From Berberis thunbergii (Eukaryota > Streptophyta > Magnoliopsida > Ranunculales > Berberidaceae), in the NCBI GenBank assembly GCA_003290165.1, contig QNQO01006965.1:39234-103233 (forward strand): DNA of 64,000 nucleotides. The letters run 5' to 3'. The translations under genes and the position numbers were made by a program. Below the pieces are notes generated by a model. The model saw only the letters and a list, made by a program, of their open reading frames with translations, did no database searches and had not been told where the DNA came from. Positions 32,741 through 43,733 of the stretch are shown in pieces (position 1 is the first letter of the stretch; the number at the start of each line of letters is the position of its first letter).

Positions 32741-33475
32741 TCTCAAGAAAGTTGTTCACCATATCACTGAATATTCTAGACATGCATATTTTAAATGTCG
32801 CGGGTGCGTTGCGTAGATAGTAAAAGGACAAGTGAATGTGGTTTTCTCTTGATCCTCTTGTGCAATAGGGATTTGATTGTATTCAAAATATCCACCCAAA
32901 AAACAATAGTAAGGATGACCCGTTAACCTCTCAAGCACCTGATCAATAAAGGGAAGGGGAAAGTGATCATTTCGAGTATTAGAGTTCAGCTTACGATAAT
33001 CAATGCATACTCTCCATCCCTTTTTCACTCTTTGTGGCACAAGTTTCTTGTTTTCATTTTCAACGACTGTAATTCCTGACTTCTTGGGAACCACATGGAC
33101 TGGGCTAACCCATTGGCTATCAGAAATAACATAGATGATGTCTGCATCCAGGAGTTTCAACACTTCTTCTTTTACGACATCTTTCAAAATGGGATCTAGA
33201 CGTCGCTGGGGCTCTCTGGAGGTTTTGGTTTCATCTTCCAAATAAATACGATGCTCACAGATAATAAGGTCAACACCCTTGATATCATGAATATTCCAAG
33301 CAATGGCTGACTTGTGAGCTTTAAGGACCTTGAACAACTTGTCATTGTGTTCCTCAGTGAGATTTGCGGCAATAATCACTGGATAACTCTCCGCGGGACC
33401 AAGAAATGCATATCTCAATTCATTTGGTAAAGACTTAATTTCTAGTGATTTTCTGAGTAGTTGTGGATGAGTCAC
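32741..33475 (-). pseudogene. Reverse transcriptase of the Athila-like element
   Basis: The long frame (33475-32756) reads ESYPVIIAANLTEEHNDKLF, KSAIAWNIHDIKGVD, CEHRIYLED, then WVSPVHVVPKKSGITVV, WRVCIDYRKLNSNTRNDHF and HPYYCFLGGYFEYNQIPIA, the thumb-to-palm start of a gypsy RT with its aspartate-protease linker. The FLGGYF stretch has Gly-Gly where a catalytic Asp is normally found (FLDGYS). After about 32800 the frame shifts; RT continues as SDMVNNFLE and then stops at the LTR junction, before the YxDD box. The enzyme is therefore truncated and inactive. Confidence 0.9.
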
Positions 33476-34260
33476 TCTCTTGTGACTGCCCTATGAAGGA
33501 AGATGAGAAATACAACTTTTTCTCATATTGATAACGTGATAATGACTTAGATTTAGGTATATGCATTATGTGCACATTACCCAACATACCGTTGACCTCT
33601 TCAATAACGTCGTCTATTTCTAGGTTAATACCAAAGTTTGAGAGACAACGAACCAATACATCATCTAGTGACGATTGAGCCATAGACTCAAAAGATCGAA
33701 TCATACACACTTCTTCTTCTTCCTCCCCAGTCATATCGAGATCATTTCTCCTTTGCAAGGCCTTAAAAATATTCAATTCAACTTTAAGGTTCCCAAAGGA
33801 AATAAACATGCTACCACTTTTACATTTGATGTTGGCCTTTGTAATTGCTAAGAAGGGTCGCCCTAAGATGACAGGAATTCGATTATTTGGGCTCGGGCTA
33901 GTGTCTAAGATGATGAAATCAACTGGATAATAGAAATCTGCAACTTAAACAATCACATCCAGAACTATTCCTCTAGGGTATAGTTTTGACTCATCTACTA
34001 GCTTAAGAACTACCTTTGTTGGTTAATCTCCTTTAACCCAAGTTCTAAATATATATGATAAGGTAAGAGATCCACACTCGCTCCTAAATCGATCAAGGCA
34101 CGACTTTCAAAGTCTTTTCCAATGAAACATGGTAAAGTAGAGGTTCCTGGATCCCTGTACTTAACTACTCCAATTTGTTGAATAAGCGATGTGGCATCGC
34201 TTGCAAGGCATGCATTTTCAGGTACTTCCATTTTTCTGTTTTTAGTACACGTCCTTTAAT
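33476..34260 (-). pseudogene. Retropepsin-like protease region of the Athila-like element
   Basis: The minus strand reads TSTLPCFIGKDF and ALIDLGASVDLLPYHIYLE at about 34180-34040. The aspartic protease core is LIDLGAS where active enzymes have D(S/T)G or DLGAS, so this is the expected Athila form. It continues, with a frame change, through a linker at 33809-33476 (SGSMFISFGNLKVELNIF, acidic EEEEEVCMIRSFESMA). Stops separate it from gag. It would process the polyprotein. Confidence 0.85.
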
Positions 34261-36007
34261 TTTTTTTTGCATAGATTGGTACTTACTGGATAGCAGACAA
34301 AATAGGGATGTTGATGTGTACTCCTTTAAAAATCTCTAGTATTTCTTGAAATTGTTTCCCTTTTTTGTTACCTAAAAAGGCTTTGGGAAAAGGTGTCTTA
34401 GGTATATACTCTTTTGGCGCTACGGGAAGCTAAGAGGGTGAGTTTAAACTAGTTTGAGAATAACCTTTAGCGTTCTCAATTGGTTTAGGAATGCTCTCAT
34501 TGGAAATCACATCAGTTATCTTGGGTTGTTCTATGTCATTATCAATTTCGGCCAGAACGAAGGGTGGTGACAACTTTAACTTCTCCATATAAATCAACAC
34601 TACTACCAATTTCATTGATATGGGCTTAGGGATCACCTTTTGGATTAGAGATGGGTTGATTGGGGAATGTTTTTTTTCCCTTCCCACGGTTAGTTGTTGC
34701 AACTGTTGTTGAAGCTGGTGAATGGCTTGGGAATTAACAACATTGTTATCATTAATTGGTGCATCATATCCTCCAATGATGGTTTTGGAGGTGGTAAAGG
34801 AGCAGCATATTGAGTTTGAGGTACCATGTCCCGGAAGTTGCTAAGTTGAGGTTGACCATAAGAATTATGAGGGATGGGTACCATAGAAAGGTTCACATGC
34901 TGATTTTGCCGGTATGAAAGACGTCATCCCTGTGGATATTGATTTTGTTGCAACTGGTTAGATTGAGGTCCATATTGAACCTGTATTGGATAAGTGCGTG
35001 AGTTTTGGGCTTGTCCACCAGGTTGCCTAGGGTGTTGAAACCCAGGATGATTCCCTGAACTTCTGGGTGGTTGTTCATAAAAGTCACCACCATAAGAAAG
35101 GTTAGAGTGATGTCAATTTGTAGATGTGTATATTTGACTGAATGGGTTTGATTTACGTTCACTGTTAAATACACATACCTCCTCAGGAGGTTCATTGCCA
35201 CTTGAAGTTAAAGGACAATCATAATCTATATGATTTCTTTTGAGGCAAAAGATACAAGGCTTATAAGTCAGCTCTTTGGCTTCAGAGGTAGACTTTGTCA
35301 CATTAGATTTCATTTCCTTAGCAAAGTCCTTGAGGAAGGTTTTGATGTCTGGTTCAAAATCTTCCTTTGGTACAGATAGACGTGATTTTCTAGAAGAACT
35401 AGGTTTCAAGTCTCTATGGGCAGCCCATTGTAGAAAATCATCAACAAGTTTACATGGAAAGGTATAAGCATCAGTACCAGTTTTACGCATGAATTTCCCT
35501 TGATGCATGAATTCAATCATATTTCTAGATTCGACAATCAATCCATTATAGAAACTCTATACTAGCACTTGTATTTCAAAGCCATGATGGGGGCACTCGA
35601 TGAGTACATCTTGAAAGCGGTCCCATGCTTTGTAAAAAAGTTCATAATGTGTTTGAGTAAACTCCTCAATTTCTCTTTTAATTTCTAGGGTCTTTCACAT
35701 GGGGAAGTACTTCACTAGAAATTTTCTAACTAAATCCTCTCATGATTTGATGGAATTGGCAAAGAGGTAATTTAGCCATGAGGTGGCCCAGTCATCAAGA
35801 GTCTTGAGAAAGGAAACAAGTGACGTCTAACATTTTTCTCATCTATGTTTTGTATCTTAAAAGTACTACAAACTTCAAGAAACTTTCCAAGATGGACATA
35901 TGGGCTTTCTCGATCATACCCATGAAACTTCGGCAACATTTTAATAATAGCTGGTCTAAAATCTCAAATTGAGATGTCGTGATATGGGGCAACTCAATGC
36001 ATCTGTT
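34261..36007 (-). pseudogene. Gag of the Athila-like element, cut by CACTA
   Basis: Gag forms the virus-like particle. On the minus strand 36000-35843 reads ELPHITTSQFEILDQLL and HMSILESFLKFVV, the start of the Retrotrans_gag domain. It continues with IVESRNMIEFMHQGKF at about 35540, a CCHC zinc knuckle CIFCLKRNHIDYDC (C-X2-C-X4-H-X4-C) near 35250, and a Gln/Pro-rich tail to about 34430. Frameshifts divide these parts. Upstream the CACTA element interrupts it, and the 5' UTR reappears at 52307. Confidence 0.88.
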
Positions 36008-36152
36008 CACATTAACTACGACACTTGCTGTCCCTAATGGATTACATTTTTTTTTATATAAAAAAACATTTAGCCACGGCAAATGAGCCGTCGCTAAGCT
36101 TTAAAAAAACTGGTAGCTATGGCATTTGCCGTCTCTAATGGATTTTTAAAAG

Positions 36153-36210
<58 letters not shown>

Positions 36211-36790
36211 AGCCATGGCAAATGAGCCGTCGCTAAGTTTAAAAAAAATCTATTAGATACGGCATTTGCTGTCCCTAATGGATATTAAAAAATATACGTA
36301 AAAAATATTTAGCCACGGCAGATGAACCGTCGCTAAGCTTTACAAAAAATCTATTAGCTACGAGATTTGTCGTCCCTAATGGATTTTTAAAAGAAAAAAA
36401 TACATATAAAAAACATTTTGACACAACAAATGAGCCGTCGTTAAGTTAAAAAAAATCTCTTAGCTACAACATTTGCCGTCCCTAATGGATTAAAAAAAAT
36501 TATAAAAAACATTTAGCCACGGCAAATGAGCCGTCGCTAAGCTTTAAAAAAACTGGTAGCTACGGCATTTGCCATCCCTAATATATCTTTAAAAGAAAAA
36601 AAATACATATATAAAAAACATTTAGCCACGGCAGATGAGCCATCGCTAAGCTTTACAAAAAATCTATTAGCTACGGCATTTGCCGTCCCTAATGAATTTT
36701 TAAAAGAAAAAAATACATATATAAAAACATTTAGCCAAGGCAAATGAGCTGTCGCTAAGATTTAAAAAAAAATCTATTAGCTACGACATT
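36008..36790. repeat. Left subterminal repeats of the CACTA element
   Basis: About seven units of 100-150 bp alternate AGCTACGGCATTTGCCGTCC and AGCCACGGCAAATGAGCCGT, so each unit holds inverted short motifs. A (TA)n run lies at about 36156-36200. CACTA transposase binding sites are typically organised like this. Confidence 0.85.
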
Positions 36791-36884
36791 TAAATCCAAC
36801 AAAATTTATCTAGTAATCTATGTAGAAAGTGAAATAAAAAAAAATCCAATAGAAGCGAAAGATAGCATATCAGATTAATGTTTA

Positions 36885-37062
36885 CTAGATTACCCGTCTC
36901 CTTGTAGTTGGATCTCCAAGTTTTTTGAATGGTCCAAATTCTACTTGAGCATCCAAATCTGGATCAATCCCCGCAAAAACATCTCTTAACAAGGTTCTAG
37001 CACCATGCCAAATGTGTCCGAAAAAGAATAGAAAAGCAAACGAACCATGCCCAAAAGTACAG
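36885..37062 (-). pseudogene. psbB: Plastid psbB 3' end in nuclear DNA
   Basis: The minus strand reads [20 protein letters not shown], then [20 protein letters not shown] and [15 protein letters not shown], followed by a stop. This is the C-terminal end of the photosystem II CP47 protein, with a few substitutions. The flank upstream of it is not clearly psbB. Its position inside a transposon among other plastid pieces shows a nuclear copy (NUPT), not a working gene. Confidence 0.93.
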
Positions 37063-37153
37063 TTCGTCCCCATTAACCACTCGAGCATCGACCCAGGAAG
37101 AATCAAATCTAGACTTATTAATAATCCATGAACAACTCCCTTTTGTAGTACCC

Positions 37154-37225
37154 TACCCCTAGGGATATTTTAATCCTTGCAACCTCCTTGAAAGAGAGAC
37201 GTCCTGACCATTAGACGATGGGGGC
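37154..37225 (-). pseudogene. trnE-UUC: Plastid-derived trnE-UUC copy
   Basis: The minus strand runs from GCCCCCATCGTCTAATGG to CCCTAGGGGTA, with CTCTCTTTCAAGGAGG as anticodon arm (UUC) and intact acceptor pairing GCCCCCA/TAGGGGT-like. The T loop is mutated (TTAAA instead of TTCGA). It is 72 nt long. It is part of the plastid fragment group and probably not active. Confidence 0.85.
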
Positions 37226-37430
37226 ATACCTGCCCGATCGCCACCATACTATGCTCATAGTATGAACAATTTTTAGTAATTGTCCTTATTCCTAAAAAAC
37301 CTTTGATGTCGTGTAATGGATTTATCAATACCCCACCTAATCACATTTCATTTTTTCTTATTTCTTTTTTCCCATTTCCTTTTTATTTTATCAACATTGC
37401 TTTTTTTCTTGGTATCCTAGATTAGTTTGG

Positions 37431-37516
37431 TACTAGAAAGGAATACCGCGAAGAGAGCCATTGTGACACCCATCAACGAGTAGTTCCCCATTCGGGGGCT
37501 ACTTTACCATATTCCG
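37431..37516 (-). pseudogene. psbH: Plastid psbH fragment
   Basis: The minus strand at about 37510-37440 corresponds to EYGKVAPEWGTT then a broken copy of the LMGVxMALFAVFLS membrane segment, as in the photosystem II H protein. There is a stop and a base change that shifts the frame. In plastid DNA psbH follows psbB; here it precedes it, so the pieces have been reordered. Confidence 0.8.
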
Positions 37517-37583
37517 AATTTTTTTCATTTTCTTAAAATTTTATTTATTCTAAATTTTCAACTATGATAAAATAAATAAGGAA

Positions 37584-37642
<59 letters not shown>

Positions 37643-37679
37643 GAATTCGAAATAAAATATCAAGTCATAAAAAAAAAAC

Positions 37680-37730
37680 GGAAAGAGAGGGAATCGAACC
37701 CTCGTTACAAATAACTCGTACAACGGATTA
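37680..37730 (-). pseudogene. trnS-GCU: Plastid trnS-GCU 3' half
   Basis: The minus strand reads TAATCCGTTGTACGAGTTAT then the T arm GAGGGTTCGATTCCCTC and TCTTTCC, as in the 3' half of plastid trnS-GCU. The 5' half is replaced by the neighbouring trnG piece. Confidence 0.8.
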
Positions 37731-37741
37731 ATTAATATGGT

Positions 37742-37801
37742 GCGGGTAGCGGGAATCGAACCCACATCGTTAGCTTGGAAGGCTATAGGTTATAGTCGAT
37801 G
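37742..37801 (-). pseudogene. trnG-UCC: Plastid trnG-UCC second exon
   Basis: The minus strand reads CATCGACTATAACCTATAGC, then CTTCCAAGCTAACGATGTGG and GTTCGATTCCCGCTACCCGC. This is the second exon of plastid trnG-UCC. It abuts the trnS piece in an order and strand not found in usual plastid genomes. Confidence 0.85.
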
Positions 37802-37849
37802 TCAATTCATAATTTTTAACGACTGCAATCGATTTTTTGAAAAAAAAAT

Positions 37850-38029
37850 ATATATATACAAAACATTTAGCCACGGTATATTAGCCGTAGCTAAGATTTA
37901 CAAATAAAAAACACTTTGCTATGTTTTTTAAACAAAAAATATAAATAAAAAATTGTAGCCACGGTATATTAGCCGTAGCTAAGATTTAAAACTCTTTGCT
38001 ACGATTTTTGTCGTCTAATCGATTTAAAA

Positions 38030-38060
<31 letters not shown>
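37850..38060. repeat. Further CACTA subterminal repeats and (TA)n
   Basis: Two more units of AGCCACGGTATATTAGCCGT lie at about 37868 and 37955, then a (TA)n run at about 38030-38056. They show that the plastid fragments lie inside the CACTA arm, not beside it. Confidence 0.8.
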
Positions 38061-38062
<2 letters not shown>

Positions 38063-38099
38063 AAATAAAAAACCTTTGGGCGCGAATAAACCTGGGAAT

Positions 38100-38345
38100 C
38101 CCGCGTATTTGAGAGGAAGATTTTGGCAGAGCGGATTTGAGATTGAGAGGAAAAAGCTTTGACATCCCGTTGAGAGGAAGAACCCCGCGTCAGCTGAGAG
38201 GGAGAAGAACCCGCCTCACCCCCCACTGAGAGGAAGAACCCGCGTCAGCTGAGAGGAAGAATCCGCGTCACCCCGCTGAGAGGAAGAGGAAAAACCCCGC
38301 TGAGAGGAAGAACCCGCACATTCGAAGAACCCGCGTCACCTGCTG
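38100..38345. repeat. Minisatellite with GAGAGGAAGAACCCGCGTCA units
   Basis: About nine imperfect units of GCTGAGAGGAAGAACCCGCG, 20-32 bp long, lie next to each other. The stretch is much richer in GC than its surroundings. Confidence 0.75.
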
Positions 38346-38720
38346 AGGGGCCTAATCTCCTTCTTAATCCAAGCTTTGGGCTCGAATTAGGAATAGCATC
38401 TCCTTCTTCATCTTCTTCAACTTCATGGTGGGAGAAATTTGGGGTTTTTATGCTCTATTCAGGGTTGAAGGTGAGTAAAAATCAAATCTCTCACTTAGGT
38501 TTATATTGTTTTGAAAATTTTACTTCAGTTGGATTCGATTTGGCTTTCTGTTAAACCAATTGATTCGATTCAATTTTCCTTCAGTAATACCATTTGCTGA
38601 TTTGCTATTGATACTGTTGATTGCATATAGTAGTCCTCTGCTACCATTTACTGGTAGTGGCACAAACATTTGAAATAAAAGAAGAAATAGAATAAAACGT
38701 GAGGATGTACGACAACATAC

Positions 38721-38871
38721 CAAGGTCTCTAGTTCAATTTTTAATCCAGTTTCCGTCCAAGTAGGATCCAATAGTAACTTTAACATATCACAAAGTTTAG
38801 AGTTTCTGTACATTTGCAAAATTTCATCAACTACATTCTTGATTCTACAGAACTCCATATGATTAACCTCC
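38721..38871 (-). pseudogene. MSH1: Captured exon resembling MSH1 (organelle MutS homologue)
   Basis: The minus strand codes REVNHMEFCRIKNVVDEILQ and then MYRNSKLCDMLKLLLDP and TWTETGLKIELETL. This matches my knowledge of the plant MSH1 region with EFCRIKNV and DPTWVATGLKI, a DNA mismatch repair protein that maintains mitochondrial and plastid genomes. The frame has no stop. It is bounded by an AG at its 5' side (about 38872-38873, possibly a little further) and a GTATGT donor right after ELETLV's Leu codon (38715-38720). The genomic splice sites suggest that a DNA segment rather than an mRNA was captured. No other MSH1 exon was recognised nearby. Confidence 0.75.
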
Positions 38872-39379
38872 CTTGAATAGTTTTCTAATGTACAGGTTAT
38901 AATACATCGAACTGTCTACAATGCTGTCATATGGTTAGAAACCATTAATTTCATATGTTGGTTTCCAAGGATTACTTGTAAAGATTTAGCCATGCCAAAC
39001 CTATTAAAGAAGTTACCAGAAAATAACCTTTGCAGCTGATACACATGTAAACTCGAGAATTGAGCATGTCACGTTACTCACAAGTTTGCAAGTTGCTGCC
39101 AAAAGAAATACAACTTATTATAGAATGTCAAATGGCCATCCAAAGATGAAATGAATATATCAAAACCCTATACCTATTATATTACAAAAAGAGTGACTTA
39201 AAGAAAACCATAAGTTTTAATGACAGCATATCAAGCTGCTCAGTGTTAAAGAGTTTATAGTTAGCTAATTTACTGGTCTGGTAATTGGGGTGTTTCTGAA
39301 CTACTTTTAATAATATAACGACAAAAGTGGAATCCCAATGCCACCTGACTGTTCGATTCTCCCCCATTCTCTCCATTGA

Positions 39380-40380
39380 TGTACTGTCCCCTCTTCATTT
39401 GCTTATGTAGGATACTTGAATCAGCAATTCCAAATAGACTTGTTTGTAATTTTTTATTTAATTACCCATGGATCTAACTAAGGTTATAAAACGAGAGGAA
39501 CATCAAGGGAGAAAAGGATCAAGGCACTTCAGGAAAATGCGAATCAGATTGGAGGATGGTGATGGCATCCAATTGTTTCAAATGGGCTTATTGTCAAAGT
39601 ATATCAAATTTAAGTTGTTTCTTTCTTAAACATGTAAATGATTGTAAGATGTTGTATGCATCCAACCTTTAATAGTAGAAATTTCCCATGCTTAGTACTC
39701 AAGTATCAAAAGGATTAGATCACCTTGAATGATTGAAGCAATCTGAAATGATGGATGATTAAGAAGAAGATCGTGCATATACCTGAGAAAAAATGAAAAT
39801 GATGAAGAATACCATGTGAAACTGATTTTTTTTTTAATTAAGAAATAAATATTTAATGATAGAATCAGTGGGGCAGAAGATCTGAAAGAGAAGACTACAA
39901 AATGGAAAATGGCATTGGAGTTATTATGTTCACAATCTTTATCAGATATCTTCAGTTGGAGTTAACATGAATTGGTATATAGGAAGTAAGAAAGAACTGT
40001 AGAACTCATTATTCTTTAGGAAGAGGTTAATATGTCGTGGCTCATTATTTACACCTTGTGGCTGCAGGTAAGAACTGCCCTTCAGGTTTTGACTTTGCGC
40101 AGAAACAGTGACTCTGTAAGATCCTGCATTATATTCTCTTGTTCAAATATTCTGTCTGTGTCCTGCATTATCCTGCTTGTTTCGTTTATTTTGAACTATG
40201 GCTTTTAGGGATAAAACATCACACAAAAATAACATATTGAGTTTGTAAAACCTTACAAGAGCAAACTTCAGATTTGAATAGCCGTAAAAGATAATGTATA
40301 ATATATACTTGTTTTAATTTATCTTTTTAAAAGAAGATATTTTTTCTTTTCATAAATGTCAATTAATAAATTCAGCTTGA
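39380..40380. other. CACTA interior without a recognised gene
   Basis: This AT-rich stretch separates the captured exon from the transposase gene. Short frames only; a possible 5' UTR and intron region of the transposase. Confidence 0.45.
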
Positions 40381-40411
40381 TACTATTATCCAGGCTAAGT
40401 TAGATTCCAAC

Positions 40412-43400
40412 ATGGAAAAAGATTGGATTGAGCATAATTGTCTCAGCACCGAATATCAACTAGGGCTCCACACCTTCCTTAATGATGCTTTTGAGTTGAT
40501 GTCATTTCATCGAAAGATAAAATGTCCATGCAAAAGGTGTCGTAACAGGCAATTCCAAGTTCGTGACACTGTTCATGAACATCTAATCATTTCTGGGTGG
40601 GATAGTCAGTATGCCAAATGTATATGGGCACACCACGGTGAATTGGAAGTATTGGATGCATTTGCAGATGAAGAAGATTCAGAGGAAGAGGACGATATGG
40701 AAGGCATGTTACATGACACATTTGGGCAATCGTCAATTAATGGTGAACAAGAAGACATTCACCATGAACCTAATGAAAAGGCAAGGTCATTTTACAAGTT
40801 AGTTGAGGAAGCTGAGCAAGAGCTATACCCTGGTTGCAAGAACTTCAACAAGTTGTCCTGCCTTGTCCACTTGTTTCACCTAAAGTGTCTAAATGGTTGG
40901 ACCAACAAATCTGTAACTTAACTACTCAAATTTCTTAAAAAGGTGCTCCCCCTTGGTGATTGCTTGCCTGATTCGTTCTACAAGGCGAAAAAAATTGTGA
41001 ATGCTCTTGGCCTCGTTTATAACAAGTTGATGCTTGTCCCAATAACTGTATTTTGTATCAAAATGAATTTGCGGATGCAGTATCATGTCCTATATGTCAC
41101 TTATCAAGGTGGAAACAAGCAGATGATGGGTCTAATGTATTTACTAGTAAGAGACGTGGGGTAGCTGATAAGACAATGTGGCATTTCCCATTTATTCCAA
41201 GGTTACAGAGGCTATTTATGTCATCTAAGACATCATCAAACCTGCGTTGGCATGCAGACTCACGAGCACGAGACGATATCCTAAGGCATCCTGCTGATTC
41301 TATGGCCTGGCGACATCTCGATAATCAATTTCTAGACTTTGCTGTTGATGGTTGAAATGTCAGGTTAGGATTGGCAAGTGATGGCTTTAACCCATTTGGA
41401 ACTCTTAGTATTGCACACAACAAGTGGCCAGTTGTCTTAATTCCATATAATCTACCGCCATGGATGTGTATGAAACAACCTTTCTTTATGATGTCATTGC
41501 TTATTCCTGGACCTCGTGCTCCAGGCAATGATATTGATGTATATCTACAGCCATTGATTGATGAGTTGAAGGAATTATGGGCGTTGGGCGTCTAACATAC
41601 GATGCATCAAGGAATGAAAATTTTGTGATGTGTGCAACTATCTTATGGACAATTAATGACTTTCCTGCATATGCAAACTTGTCTGGGTGGAGCACAAAAG
41701 GCAAGTATGCATGGCCCATTTGCAATGTGGAGACATGATATCATGTCATTATCTGAAAAATTCTCGAAAGTTTTGTTATATGGGTCATTGTCGCTTTCTA
41801 GCTTAGACTCATAGATATAGACGTCAAGTATAATCATTTGATGGAAAGATTGAACTACGATCTCCTCCCCCTAACTTGACTGAGCAACAATTGCTAGCCG
41901 AGGCAAGTAAGGTGACAATAACATTTGGGAAGCACCATGCACAAGTAGTTGACTCTAAGCGCAAAAGGGATGGTGAAGGAGTAATAGGGTGGAAGAAGAA
42001 AAGTACTTTCTTTTCATTGCCTTATTGGGAACATCTCTTAATACATCATAACCTTGATGTGATGCATATCGAGAAGAACATTTGCGAGAGTTTAGTTGGA
42101 ACACTACTAAACATGGAAGGGAAAACCAAGGACACGTTGAATGCCCGCTTGGACCTGCAAGAACTGGACATTAGGCATGCCTTTCATCCAGAAACTACTT
42201 ATGGTAAGGTTCATTTGCCTAAGGCGTGTTACTCCTTGACCGCGGAAGAGAAAAAACTAGTCTGCACAGTGCACTCCAAGGTTAAAATGCCAGATGGCTA
42301 TTCGAGTAACTTATCACAATGTGTTTGTGTGAAAGAACGTAAAATATCAGGATTGAAGAGTCATGATTACCATATATTAATGCAACAACTACTGCCAATA
42401 GCAATTCGCAAAATTCTTCCCAAAGAAGTTAATACAGTTTTGATAGAGCTAAGTACATAATTTCGTGAATTGTGCTCCAAAACTAGGACAATTAATTGCA
42501 ATGAGCAGTTAGAAAGTCATATACCTCTAGTACTTTGTCATCTTGAGAGGATCCCCTCTCGCTTTCTTTGATATCATGGTTCACTTGTCCATACACTTGG
42601 CAAGTGAGGCTAAAATGGCAAGACCTGTTCACTATCGCTGGATGTATCCTATTGAGAGGTAAATCCCCAAACCACGTGTCATAATGTTAAGTAGTATGTA
42701 TTAAAATAACTATTAATATATCATGTCAAATTATATCTCCTAGGTACCTTCACACATTGAAGTCATATGTGCGCAATCGAAGTCGTCCTGAGGGATCAAT
42801 TGTTGAAGGATACCTAGTGGAAGAATGTTTGACATTTTGTTCAAGATATTTGAACGATGTCGAGACAAGGTCTAACCGGCGAGTGCGAAATGATGATAAT
42901 TATGTGCAAGCACCACGAGCCTTCCTCAACGTTTTCTCATCGCCCGGGCGTGGCATTGGGAAGGCAGCGTTTATGAATATTGACGAAGTTACGTGGGTAC
43001 AAATGCATAGATGGGTGTTATTTAACACATTTGAAATAGACACACATGTAATGTATGCACGTCTACTATCTCCTCTCCACTTGATTCTCGACTTTGTAGC
43101 ACCCTTAGTATCTCTAATGCATCTTAACCTTTTGTAGAGAACATAAGGAAGCCCTCCGAGCAGGATACCCGAACAAATGACAAATAGCCATTGATCGGAT
43201 TCATAACTCTGAGAATTCTCAATGGTTTCGTGATGCTGTGAATTTTGCCTCTACTAAATTGTAAAGTCATGTTAACCAAATACTAAGGTTGTGCATTTTT
43301 TGCCTTCTAATGAACAGGTCAGCAGTTCTGATGAACCTAATGATGTTCAACACTTGTCGTGGAGTCATTCCAAGGTTGTTCGCAAGTTTAAAAAATACCT

Positions 43401-43503
43401 TATTAATGGGTGTAGGTATCGCACGTAGTGTGCAGATAGGACTACATGTTGCCCTCCTCCGTAATCCAACTTTGTCGCGCCTACCTCAATGTTGGGTCTC
43501 CTA
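40412..43503 (+). pseudogene. CACTA TNP2 transposase, degenerate
   Basis: TNP2 catalyses transposition. The first block, 40412-40918, is an N-terminal transposase-associated domain (TAM), DWIEHNCLSTEYQLGLHTFL and KIKCPCKRCRNRQFQV, followed by an acidic stretch. Next come DAVSCPICHLSRWKQ, FPFIPRLQRLFMS and DDILRHPADSMAWRHLD at 41060-41350, LPPWMCMKQPFFMMSLLIPG at about 41450, NLDVMHIEKNICESLVGTLL, then KISGLKSHDYHILMQQLLP in a DUF4218-type block at 41876-42460. HTLKSYVRNRSRPEGSIVEG follows at 42752 onwards. Stops and frameshifts separate the blocks, so no full-length protein can be made. Confidence 0.93.
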
Positions 43504-43733
43504 AGTTCATTGAGTTGTATGAAGTTGTCATTCATATTTTAAAGTATGAGCACATTATCTGCATCTCAACTTGAATGCTATTTTACAATATGCACATTAT
43601 ATGATTGCTACTTATATTTTATTCAATGGATGAATATATGTGATTCAATCTACTTGACTGTATGGCTGTGATAAATTTGATGTTGCTTTTTAAACTTATA
43701 TTTTTTTCTATGCATGAATATGTGCAATCTTGA

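Noticed and set aside
37154..37801. Three tRNA-like sequences that could be called as active tRNA genes
   Set aside because: They are plastid type, two are partial, one has a broken T loop, and they lie among other plastid fragments inside a transposon.
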